In this document: positions 1 to 6,590 of the stretch, in pieces
How positions within the stretch are numbered: the stretch's first letter is position 1
How the letters are laid out: each line of letters begins with the position of its first letter
DNA from: an uncultured Brevinema sp.
Lineage (GTDB): Bacteria > Spirochaetota > Brevinematia > Brevinematales > Brevinemataceae
DNA length: 10,672 nt
Direction of reading: 5' to 3'
Assembly (NCBI GenBank): GCA_947040475.1
Contig: CAMRBT010000036.1
Span: forward strand, 1-10,672
Position numbers and translations under genes: made by a program
The notes under the pieces: model-generated
The model's database searches: none
What the model was told of the DNA's origin: nothing
What the model saw: only the letters and a program-made list of their open reading frames with translations

Positions 1-43
1 ATTCTATACAATTATTATAACAGTAAAGTTATTTTTTATCAAT

Positions 44-71
44 AAAAAGAGACCTCTATGGGTCTCTTTTT
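44..71 (-). terminator. Intrinsic terminator after the leuS transcript
   Basis: An 11-bp perfect stem (44-54 with 61-71) closes a 6-base loop. It has an A-run on one side and a T-run on the other, so it can work in either direction. It lies 20 bp beyond the stop codon of the secreted-protein gene on the minus strand, which makes it the natural end of the leuS transcript. What the plus-strand side would serve is unknown, because no gene is visible in bases 1-43. Confidence 0.85.
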
Positions 72-90
72 ATCTTTGTTTTTAATAAGT

Positions 91-1116
91 TTATTCTATA
101 ATTTCTTCTTCTACGTAGCCACCTTCTTCAGTACCTTCTTCATAGCCACCTTCTTCAGTACCTTCTTCATAGCCACCTTCTTCAGTACCTTCTTCAGTAC
201 CTTCTTCATAGCCACCTTCTTCAATCATTTCTTCACCCTCTACATATTCAGTGGTGATATCATACTCATATTCCTCACCGTCTTCATATTCATAAGCTTC
301 TGTGACTTCTATTTCTTCTGTAACAACATTTTCAATTTTCAATTCATCAAAAAATGCTCCAGCTGGAAATTCATCAGATCCTTTGAATGTTTTAACTTCT
401 GGCGTTTTAGAAATATGTTGATACATTTGCAACATAATAGTAAAAAATGCTCTATGTCTCAAACCAATAAGGTAAGGTCTTGAGCTACTATCGACAAAAC
501 GATGATTGACCGTAAACACATCTGCCATAGGATCTTGGCTACCTGTATCTTTAGTGTACACTTCCAATTTTTTAAGTTGATCATCTGTCAATAAAACGGT
601 AGAACGCCATTGAGAGCTACCATGAGAAAAGCTTAAAAAAGTTTTAGAATTTGGGATAAGAAAATCAATTTCAGGAAGGTCAATTCCCGTAATAGAAGTA
701 CTTACCCAATCATCTGGAACAAAACCGACTTGTCTATGTTCAAAAATCAATCCAAATCTCAACTCTAAAGTATTATTATCAAAAACAACAAAAGGAATTG
801 CATTCCAAATACCATAATGGAGAACATTTTTACCATATCCTTTGGGATAAAAAACAGAAAGATAGCCCATCTTGACTTCTTCTATTAATTCTGGAACAGA
901 AAATAAAGAACTAATTCCATTTGGAGCTGTTTTGAAAAACTGTTTTGCGTTCGCACTAGATAAAGCATTAGCGTTTGCTAGTTTTTTGGCTTCTGCAGCA
1001 CTGATTTGACCAGTAGTTTGAGCCTGTCTTAATTGTTGATCTAAGGTTTGAGAAAAACTTTGTATATTAATAAGAGTAACAACGAAGAAGAGTCCTAGAA
1101 TTCTATTTTTTATCAT
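91..1116 (-). CDS. Secreted protein of unknown function with acidic Glu/Gly/Tyr/Thr repeat tail
   Basis: A 341-residue protein that I do not recognise. Residues 1-22 form a signal peptide: basic MIKNR, a hydrophobic core (ILGLFFVVTLINI), then SFS before Q23 as the likely cleavage site. Residues 24-60 are rich in Gln, Ala and Asn and probably helical. Residues 65-260 look like a globular, beta-rich domain with many aromatics. From about residue 262 the chain becomes almost wholly Glu, Gly, Tyr and Thr, and residues 299-334 consist of GGYEEGTEE-type repeats encoded by a perfect DNA tandem repeat. No lipobox, later membrane helix or catalytic motif is visible, so a periplasmic or surface location is likely. 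The ATG lies one base after the leuS stop codon with no clear Shine-Dalgarno site, so translation is probably coupled to leuS. The reading frame is solid; the function is unknown. Confidence 0.9.
   Translation of the reverse strand: MIKNRILGLFFVVTLINIQSFSQTLDQQLRQAQTTGQISAAEAKKLANANALSSANAKQFFKTAPNGISSLFSVPELIEEVKMGYLSVFYPKGYGKNVLHYGIWNAIPFVVFDNNTLELRFGLIFEHRQVGFVPDDWVSTSITGIDLPEIDFLIPNSKTFLSFSHGSSQWRSTVLLTDDQLKKLEVYTKDTGSQDPMADVFTVNHRFVDSSSRPYLIGLRHRAFFTIMLQMYQHISKTPEVKTFKGSDEFPAGAFFDELKIENVVTEEIEVTEAYEYEDGEEYEYDITTEYVEGEEMIEEGGYEEGTEEGTEEGGYEEGTEEGGYEEGTEEGGYVEEEIIE
116..223 (-). repeat. In-frame tandem repeat array (27-bp unit) in the acidic tail
   Basis: Read on the plus strand, the array is built from two modules: A, 15 bp (tagccaccttcttca), and B, 12 bp (gtaccttcttca). 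The order is AB AB AB B A, so there are three perfect 27-bp units at 116-142, 143-169 and 170-196, then a B copy at 197-208 and an A copy at 209-223. All modules are identical in sequence and all lengths are multiples of three, so gain or loss of a module keeps the reading frame. The array encodes residues 299-334 of the secreted protein. Perfect identity at the DNA level points to recent expansion by replication slippage or recombination. Confidence 0.95.
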
Positions 1117-1117
1117 A

Positions 1118-3538
1118 TTATTTTACCACAACATTTAATAATTTATTAGGAATCACAATACATCTGATAATTTCTTTACCTTGTATCTTATCTTTTATTA
1201 ATTCTAACCCTTTTTGCTCTAACTCTTCTTTAGAAAGATCTTTAGGAACTATCATCTTATCTCGGCTTTTACCATTAATCTGTACAACAAATTCGACTTC
1301 ATCATCAATAGTTAATAGCTCATCATACTCAGGATATGTCTCATTTGCAATGAGTGGAGGATGTCCTAAAATTTCCCACAATTCTTCTCCCATATGAGGA
1401 GCAAAAGGAGCTAATAATTTTGCTAAAATCTCTAAACATTCTCTTGGTAGTTCTTTTCTCACTGTTAGATCATTAACCAAAATCATCATTGCAGAAATAG
1501 CAGTATTAAATTGATTGATTGTTTCGATATCATGAGATACTTTTTTAATAGTTTTATGAGTTAGTTTTAATAAATCTGAAGGCATAGTAGTAGAAACGAT
1601 TTCATGATCTTCAAATAATCGCCACACTCTATCTAAGAACTTTTTAATACCTTTGATTCCATTCGTTGACCAAGGTTTTCCCATATCTAAAGGACCCATG
1701 AACATTTCGTAAAGACGTAAGCTATCAGCACCAAATTCAGCTACAACATCATCTGGACTTACTACATTACCACGAGATTTACTCATTTTTTCGTTGTTTT
1801 CCCCAAGGATCATTCCTTGGTTTACAAGTTTATGGAAAGGCTCTTTTGTTGAAACTAATCCACAATCGAATAAGACTTTATGCCAAAATCGAGCGTATAA
1901 AAGATGAAGAACAGCATGTTCTTGTCCTCCAACATAAAGATCAACAGGCATCCAATATTCTTCTTTTTCTTTAGAGATAAATTCTGTAGTATTAGTCGGA
2001 TCAATATATCTTAAGTAATACCAACAAGATCCTGCCCATTGGGGCATTGTGTTAGTTTCACGCTTTGCCTTTGCACCACAGTTAGGACATGAAGTGTTTA
2101 CCCATTCTTCAGCCTCTGCTAAAGGAGATTCTCCCGTAGATGCTGGAAAGAAATTTTTAACTTCAGGCAATAATAAGGGAAGCTCAGATTCAGGAAGAGG
2201 AACGATACCACATTTTTCACAGTGAACTAAAGGGATAGGTTCTCCCCAAAAACGTTGTCGTGAAAAAATCCAATCTCTTAATTTATATTGTACTTTTGCT
2301 TTTGCTTTTTGTACAGCTTCTAATTTTGCAAGAATTTTTTCTTGTGTTGTTTTTGTATCAATTCCTGTGAACTCTTCTGAATTCCAAGAAAAACCATATT
2401 GAGTATAAGCAGTTTCAGACAAATCTGGCTCGTTTTTGCCATCTGGAGATACAACAGGAATAATAGGTAAATCATATTTTTTGGCAAATTCATAGTCTCT
2501 TTCATCATGAGCAGGCACGGACATAACCGCACCAGTACCATAAGTTTCTAAAACGTAATCACCTATCCAAATAGGAACTTTTTTATTATTTACAGGATTA
2601 ATCGCAAATGCCCCAGTAAAGACACCTGATTTTTCTTTGTTCAGCTCTGTTCTTTCCATATCGTTTTTAGATTGAGTAACAATAATATAATCTTGAACAG
2701 CTTTTTTTTGAGCTTCTGTAGTTATAGTTTCTACCAAAGGATGTCCCGGTGATAAAACCATATAAGTAGCCCCATAAAGGGTGTCTGGGCGTGTTGTATA
2801 AACAGCAATAGTACTGTTAGTACTTTCTTCTGTAAAAATAACTTCAGCACCTGTAGAGCGTCCTATCCAATTTTTTTGTAGGGATTTAATAGAATTAGGC
2901 CAATCACATAAGTCTAAGTCTTCTATCAATCTATCCGCATAAGCAGTGATTTTGAGTACCCATTGACGAAGATTTTTTTTGATGACAGGATGCCCTGTAC
3001 GTTCACATTTGCCATTGACAACTTCTTCGTTTGCTAATACAGTACGTGTTTCTTCACACCAATTCACAGGCATCTGAGCTTCGTAAGCAAGTCCTTTTTC
3101 AAATAATTTTAAGAAAATAAATTGTGTCCATTTGTAATAATCAGCATTATGCGTACAAACTTTTCTATCCCAATCATAAGCAAAACCCAAACTTTTAATC
3201 TGTCTTTCAAAGTTAATAATATTTTGCTCTGTAGATTGTCGAGGGTGTACGCCTGTTTTCATCGCATATTGTTCAGCTGGAAGTCCAAAAGAATCGTATC
3301 CCATAGGATGTAAAACATTATAGCCTTTCATTCTCAAATAACGTCCATAAATATCTGTTGCAGTGTAACCCTCAGGGTGTCCCACATGTAGTCCATTTCC
3401 TGATGGATAAGGGAACATATCTAGTAAATATGCTCGTTTTTCTTTAGGAAAAGAGGGATCTTCTGTAACTTTAAAAGATTTATTGTCTTCCCAATATTTT
3501 TGCCATTTTTGTTCTATTGATTTGAAATCATAAGCCAT
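1118..3538 (-). CDS. leuS: Leucyl-tRNA synthetase
   Basis: Cytoplasmic class I aminoacyl-tRNA synthetase that charges tRNA-Leu with leucine using ATP. At 806 residues it is a normal length for bacterial LeuRS. The HIGH-type ATP motif is HVGH at 51-54 and the KMSKS loop is at 584-588, with the usual SRGNVVSPDD following. The CP1 editing domain is intact: TTRPDT at 248-253 and GTGAVMSVPAHDERD at 334-348, including the conserved Asp345. Cysteine pairs HCEKCG (440, 443) and CPNCG (484, 487) suggest an intact zinc knuckle. The tail has the C-terminal domain expected to contact the tRNA (VVQINGKSRDKM near 751-762). The ATG at 3538 has a GAGGA Shine-Dalgarno site 6 nt upstream (3549-3545). It is the first gene of a two-gene unit with the acidic secreted protein. 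No frameshift or missing key residue is seen. Confidence 0.98.
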   Translation of the reverse strand: MAYDFKSIEQKWQKYWEDNKSFKVTEDPSFPKEKRAYLLDMFPYPSGNGLHVGHPEGYTATDIYGRYLRMKGYNVLHPMGYDSFGLPAEQYAMKTGVHPRQSTEQNIINFERQIKSLGFAYDWDRKVCTHNADYYKWTQFIFLKLFEKGLAYEAQMPVNWCEETRTVLANEEVVNGKCERTGHPVIKKNLRQWVLKITAYADRLIEDLDLCDWPNSIKSLQKNWIGRSTGAEVIFTEESTNSTIAVYTTRPDTLYGATYMVLSPGHPLVETITTEAQKKAVQDYIIVTQSKNDMERTELNKEKSGVFTGAFAINPVNNKKVPIWIGDYVLETYGTGAVMSVPAHDERDYEFAKKYDLPIIPVVSPDGKNEPDLSETAYTQYGFSWNSEEFTGIDTKTTQEKILAKLEAVQKAKAKVQYKLRDWIFSRQRFWGEPIPLVHCEKCGIVPLPESELPLLLPEVKNFFPASTGESPLAEAEEWVNTSCPNCGAKAKRETNTMPQWAGSCWYYLRYIDPTNTTEFISKEKEEYWMPVDLYVGGQEHAVLHLLYARFWHKVLFDCGLVSTKEPFHKLVNQGMILGENNEKMSKSRGNVVSPDDVVAEFGADSLRLYEMFMGPLDMGKPWSTNGIKGIKKFLDRVWRLFEDHEIVSTTMPSDLLKLTHKTIKKVSHDIETINQFNTAISAMMILVNDLTVRKELPRECLEILAKLLAPFAPHMGEELWEILGHPPLIANETYPEYDELLTIDDEVEFVVQINGKSRDKMIVPKDLSKEELEQKGLELIKDKIQGKEIIRCIVIPNKLLNVVVK

Positions 3539-3625
3539 AGTTAGTCCTCATCATTATAGTATTACCCTTTGAATATCGGATTTATTTATATTTTATTAAT
3601 AATTTAGCACTATTATATTAAAAAT

Positions 3626-3648
3626 AAAACCCTCTAATAGAGGGTTTT
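3626..3648 (-). terminator. Intrinsic terminator of the mre operon
   Basis: A 10-bp perfect stem (3626-3635 with 3639-3648) with a 3-base loop, followed on the minus strand by a T-rich tail (TTTTATTTTTAA). It directly ends the mreB-mreC-mreD-lipoprotein unit. Two bases of the lipoprotein stop codon (3649-3647) lie inside the stem, so translation runs right into the hairpin. It also separates this operon from leuS, which starts about 90 bp further on in the same direction. Confidence 0.85.
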
Positions 3649-4102
3649 ATATATTTGTTAAAAAAGCTTGATTATTATTTGTATAAATTTTAATTTGTTT
3701 GATTGATCTATTCATAATAAAGATAGGGTATCCAATGTCTGAAACCTTTCCTAAATTTGAATCTGCATTTTTTAGATTTATTATTAAGTCTATTCCTGCA
3801 TTTTCATAGGTAATATTTTCTATAAAAAACTCTGTGTTTTTAGAAAATCGCCCCAAACGCAACACAAGAAAGTTTGCGTTAAAAGCACTTATAAGCCTAT
3901 AAGTAGATTCTGGAATATTATTTTTTTCAGATTCAAGATATATTTTAAGGGTTTTCCATGCTTGGAATTTTGCAGTAAGGACTTTGGGGACACCTCTATA
4001 AATTAAAAAAAGCCCTTCCCCTTCAGATTCTTTGATAGCTTGTTTAACGCAGGCTGAACTTAATAAAATCAAGCATAATACTAATTTATTAAAACCATTC
4101 AT
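3647..4102 (-). CDS. Small predicted lipoprotein, last gene of the mre operon
   Basis: A 151-residue protein that I do not recognise. The N-terminus is a lipoprotein signal peptide: MNGFNK, a hydrophobic stretch (LVLCLILL), then SSAC with Cys18 as the lipidated residue. Ser at position -3 instead of Leu is off the classical lipobox but fits the relaxed boxes of spirochaetes. The mature part has a helix-prone segment (45-72) and then alternating beta-type segments (77-140). The order LRLGR...FFIENITYEN...DLIINL...YPIFIM loosely recalls PrcB-type beta domains, but this is a weak impression. I chose ATG 4102 because an AAAGAG Shine-Dalgarno site sits 6 nt upstream (4114-4109) and the signal peptide starts there; the upstream TTG at 4153 would add 17 unrelated residues. 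The gene overlaps the end of mreD by 14 nt, so it is translated from the mre transcript. A role alongside the Mre complex is an inference from this linkage only. Confidence 0.85.
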   Translation of the reverse strand: MNGFNKLVLCLILLSSACVKQAIKESEGEGLFLIYRGVPKVLTAKFQAWKTLKIYLESEKNNIPESTYRLISAFNANFLVLRLGRFSKNTEFFIENITYENAGIDLIINLKNADSNLGKVSDIGYPIFIMNRSIKQIKIYTNNNQAFLTNI

Positions 4103-4595
4103 AATTTTCTCTTTTGTCCAAGCTAGCACAAATGATATATAGAATACTTCCAAAAATAATATTTATGAATATTTCACCAGGTATTTTTAAGAAGAAATAA
4201 AAATCAAATAATAAGGTATCTTCATAGATGATAAAAAACATATGATATAAAACATATTTTATTATTGTGGTAATAACGATATAAAGTATGAATACAATAA
4301 TATTTGGGAGTTTCGCTATTTTTTGAAAGGGAATGGCACAAGTTCCTACTAGTGTAAATACAAAAGCGTTAAGCCCAAATAGTGCTCCACTCATTAAATC
4401 TAATGTTAATCCCATAAAGAAGCCTAGTATTTCTCCTTTAAAAGATCCTCTTGAAAGAGCATAAACAATAGTTAATAACAAAAGAAAATCAGGAGATACT
4501 GATCCTATAGAAACGATTTGAAATGATTGTAATAACCCTAGAAAAACAGCTAAAAAAAGATATGTAAAAGAAAATAGAAATTTAGATTCCATCAT
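4089..4595 (-). CDS. mreD: Rod shape-determining membrane protein MreD
   Basis: A 168-residue integral inner-membrane protein, the usual length for MreD, which works with MreB and MreC in the lateral-wall synthesis complex. Most of the chain is hydrophobic, with about five or six membrane segments. The family signature is seen in PDFLLL (35-40) and GFFMGLTLDLMSGALFGLN (58-76). I start it at ATG 4595 (MMESK) because an AAGGA Shine-Dalgarno site at 4605-4601 lies 5 nt upstream, the spacing also found at mreB and at the plus-strand gene. ATG 4592 is possible, and ATG 4613 would lie upstream of that site. It overlaps mreC by 14 nt and the following lipoprotein gene by 14 nt, so all are probably co-translated. 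Sequence similarity within MreD is generally low, so the call rests on the signature plus its position behind mreB and mreC. Confidence 0.93.
   Translation of the reverse strand: MMESKFLFSFTYLFLAVFLGLLQSFQIVSIGSVSPDFLLLLTIVYALSRGSFKGEILGFFMGLTLDLMSGALFGLNAFVFTLVGTCAIPFQKIAKLPNIIVFILYIVITTIIKYVLYHMFFIIYEDTLLFDFYFFLKIPGEIFINIIFGSILYIICASLDKRENYEWF
4109..4114 (-). promoter_or_regulatory. Ribosome binding site of the mre-linked lipoprotein
   Basis: AAAGAG on the minus strand, inside the coding end of mreD and 6 nt before ATG 4102. It supports the lipoprotein start at 4102 over the upstream TTG at 4153. Confidence 0.55.
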
Positions 4596-5466
4596 TAATA
4601 TCCTTATATTCATTAAAATCAGGGTAGTTATTTACGTAATCTAGCACAAAAACTTCTGATATTTTACTATATTCAAATTCCGATTTAATGTATAATATTT
4701 GAAAAAATTCTTCTATCACATTTTGACCTATGCCTTGGATTTCTCCGAGATATAAACCTTCTGGATAAATATCACTACCACCAGAAGTAACTATTTGTTC
4801 TCCTAAGATAGGATTCGCTTCAATAGGAATATAGTCTAAAGCAAGATTTTGATGCCAAGACCCTTGTCCTCTTAAAACCCCTGTATAACCAGTCTCTTGA
4901 GATCTAACACCTACAAAAAAGTTTTTTGCAGTAACTACTTTTACTCGGCTATAATCTAACCCAACTTCAACTGTTTTACCAACTAGTACTAATTTTTCAG
5001 AATCAGATGATGAATACACGACAGGCATATTAATTCTAAGTCCGTCTTTTTTACCTTTATTAATAACTAAAAAATCAGACACTAAAGAAGGATCTCTAAA
5101 AATAACCTTACTATAATGTGCAGAATATTGTATTTCTTTTTCTAGTCTAAGCATATTACGAAGATCGTCATTTTCTTCTTTCAAATGAGTATAGAGACGG
5201 GATAATTCTTTATAATATAATACTTCTTGTTCAGAATTTTCTAATTCCTCTTCAAGCTCTTTAATGTTTTTAGTGTTTATAAACACATCCACCAAAGAAT
5301 TTTTTATATCTAAGAGTGATTTTTCAAAACTAAATAAAATACCAAAAAGATAAGATCTTAAATAAATCTTATCTTTATCGATTTTTGTTGACATAAAAAA
5401 TAGAGAAACAGATAATAAAGTCAAAGCTACAGCTAGGTTCTTATATCGAATTAAAAATAGACGCAC
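4582..5466 (-). CDS. mreC: Rod shape-determining protein MreC
   Basis: A 294-residue, single-pass inner-membrane protein whose periplasmic part links the MreB filament to the wall-synthesis enzymes. A short basic N-terminus (MRLFLIRYK) precedes one membrane helix (11-27). A coiled coil covers about residues 62-112 (KELEEELENSEQEV...LKEENDDL). Two beta domains follow, with family-typical INKGKKDGLRINMPVV (135-150) and GGSDIYPEGLYLGEI (229-243). The length is normal. The start is GTG 5466, only 5 nt after the mreB stop codon, with no evident Shine-Dalgarno site, which suggests translation by ribosomes leaving mreB. No ATG lies near the expected N-terminus. The end overlaps mreD by 14 nt. Confidence 0.97.
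   Translation of the reverse strand: MRLFLIRYKNLAVALTLLSVSLFFMSTKIDKDKIYLRSYLFGILFSFEKSLLDIKNSLVDVFINTKNIKELEEELENSEQEVLYYKELSRLYTHLKEENDDLRNMLRLEKEIQYSAHYSKVIFRDPSLVSDFLVINKGKKDGLRINMPVVYSSSDSEKLVLVGKTVEVGLDYSRVKVVTAKNFFVGVRSQETGYTGVLRGQGSWHQNLALDYIPIEANPILGEQIVTSGGSDIYPEGLYLGEIQGIGQNVIEEFFQILYIKSEFEYSKISEVFVLDYVNNYPDFNEYKDINDGI
4601..4605 (-). promoter_or_regulatory. Ribosome binding site of mreD that decides its start
   Basis: AAGGA on the minus strand, inside the last codons of mreC. It is 5 nt before ATG 4595 and 8 nt before ATG 4592, and downstream of the alternative ATG at 4613, so it excludes that longer start. Confidence 0.7.
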
Positions 5467-5471
5467 AATGA

Positions 5472-6500
5472 TTACACTGAATACGGCGTTTCGTAATATT
5501 TAATATTTTCTAAGAATTTGCCACAACCTAGAACAACACAAGTTAATGGTTCATCAGCCAAAAAGGAAGGAACACCTGTATTCTTTGCGATAAATTTAGA
5601 AAGTCCTCTAAGTAATGCTCCACCGCCAGTCATCACAATTCCTCTATCGATAATATCTGCTGCTAATTCTGCAGGAGTTTGATCTAAGGTTAAACGAATA
5701 ACATCGAGGACTTGGTTGACAACATCTTGTAAGGATTCTCTAATTTCTACACTATCAATAGTTAAGGTTCTTGGCAATCCAGAAATAGTATCACGACCTT
5801 TAATATCAATATGCTCTACGTCTTTTAAAGGATAAGCAGATCCGATTTTGATTTTGACTTCTTCAGCAGTACGTTCACCCACACTTAAATTGTGATATCT
5901 TTTTAGGTGGTTAATAATAGCTTCGTCAAATTTATCTCCACCTACACGGATAGAGTTGGTGATTACGATACCACCTAATGATAAAACAGAAACTTCTGTA
6001 GTACCACCGCCAATATCCACAACCATATGTCCAGCAGGCTCTTCAACAGGAATACCTGCACCTAATGCTGCTGCACGAGATTCTTCAATTAAATAAATTT
6101 TAGTTGCACCAGCTTGTTCTGCTGCTTCACGAACAGCACGGCGTTCTACTTCAGTAACACCTGAAGGGACACCAATAACCATTCTTGGGTAAACAAGTTT
6201 TTTATAAGGCTGACTTTTTGCAACAAAATATTTCATCATTTTACCGACTACTTCAAAATCGGCAATAACACCATCTTGCATAGGGCGAATAGCAACAATA
6301 TCACCAGGTGTTTTACCGAGCATTTTTTTAGCTTCTCTACCTACTGCAATTACTTTCCCAGTGCTTGTTTGTAATGCTACTACGGAAGGTTCTGATAATT
6401 CTATTCCCCGACCTCTTACATAAATAAGAGTATTAGCAGTACCTAAATCGACCGCTATGTCGTTAATAAAAATATCTCTGATTGATTTAATAAAATCCAT
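5472..6500 (-). CDS. mreB: Rod shape-determining protein MreB (bacterial actin)
   Basis: A 342-residue actin-fold ATPase that forms membrane-bound filaments and steers lateral peptidoglycan synthesis. The five-part actin ATPase signature is intact: phosphate-1 loop DLGTANT (18-24), connect-1 EESRAAALGAG (139-149), phosphate-2 loop DIGGGTTEV (162-170) and adenosine motif MTGGGALLRG (290-299). The N-terminal MDFIKSIRDIF can form the amphipathic helix that some MreB proteins use to bind the membrane. The length is normal. ATG 6500 has a strong AAGGGAG Shine-Dalgarno site 5 nt upstream (6512-6506). It is the first gene of the operon mreB-mreC-mreD-lipoprotein. The genes for PBP2 and RodA, which often follow mreD, are absent here because a terminator ends the unit. 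Confidence 0.99.
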   Translation of the reverse strand: MDFIKSIRDIFINDIAVDLGTANTLIYVRGRGIELSEPSVVALQTSTGKVIAVGREAKKMLGKTPGDIVAIRPMQDGVIADFEVVGKMMKYFVAKSQPYKKLVYPRMVIGVPSGVTEVERRAVREAAEQAGATKIYLIEESRAAALGAGIPVEEPAGHMVVDIGGGTTEVSVLSLGGIVITNSIRVGGDKFDEAIINHLKRYHNLSVGERTAEEVKIKIGSAYPLKDVEHIDIKGRDTISGLPRTLTIDSVEIRESLQDVVNQVLDVIRLTLDQTPAELAADIIDRGIVMTGGGALLRGLSKFIAKNTGVPSFLADEPLTCVVLGCGKFLENIKYYETPYSV

Positions 6501-6554
6501 GGATGCTCCCTTGCCTTTATATAATAAAATTATACTATTATAATAACATATAAC

Positions 6555-6583
6555 AGTATAAGGTACTTACTATAAAATTTCAA
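6555..6583 (-). promoter_or_regulatory. Promoter of the mre operon
   Basis: On the minus strand, TTGAAA (6583-6578) and TATACT (6560-6555) are separated by exactly 17 bp, close to the vegetative sigma-factor consensus. Transcription would start near 6548, giving a leader of about 48 nt before mreB. The -35 box lies only 7 bp after the glycosyltransferase stop codon. No terminator lies between the two genes, so some read-through from upstream is also possible. Confidence 0.75.
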
Positions 6584-6590
6584 ATTTTCT

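Noticed and set aside
116..223. CRISPR-like array
   Set aside because: The 27-bp units are directly adjacent with no spacers and lie in frame within a protein gene.
58..483. Plus-strand open frame rich in Phe, Ser and Thr
   Set aside because: It is the antisense shadow of the acidic Glu/Gly repeat tail of the minus-strand secreted protein, begins inside the terminator hairpin and has no ribosome site.
2320..2541. Small minus-strand open frame inside leuS
   Set aside because: It is an out-of-frame shadow of an intact, well-conserved gene.
3553..3558. Perfect TATAAT on the minus strand just upstream of leuS
   Set aside because: Transcription would start at about 3546, inside the leuS Shine-Dalgarno site, and no -35 box lies 16-18 bp upstream. 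The real leuS promoter was not identified.
4103..4153. Longer lipoprotein start at TTG 4153
   Set aside because: The extra 17 residues precede a complete lipoprotein signal peptide that starts at ATG 4102 with its own ribosome site.
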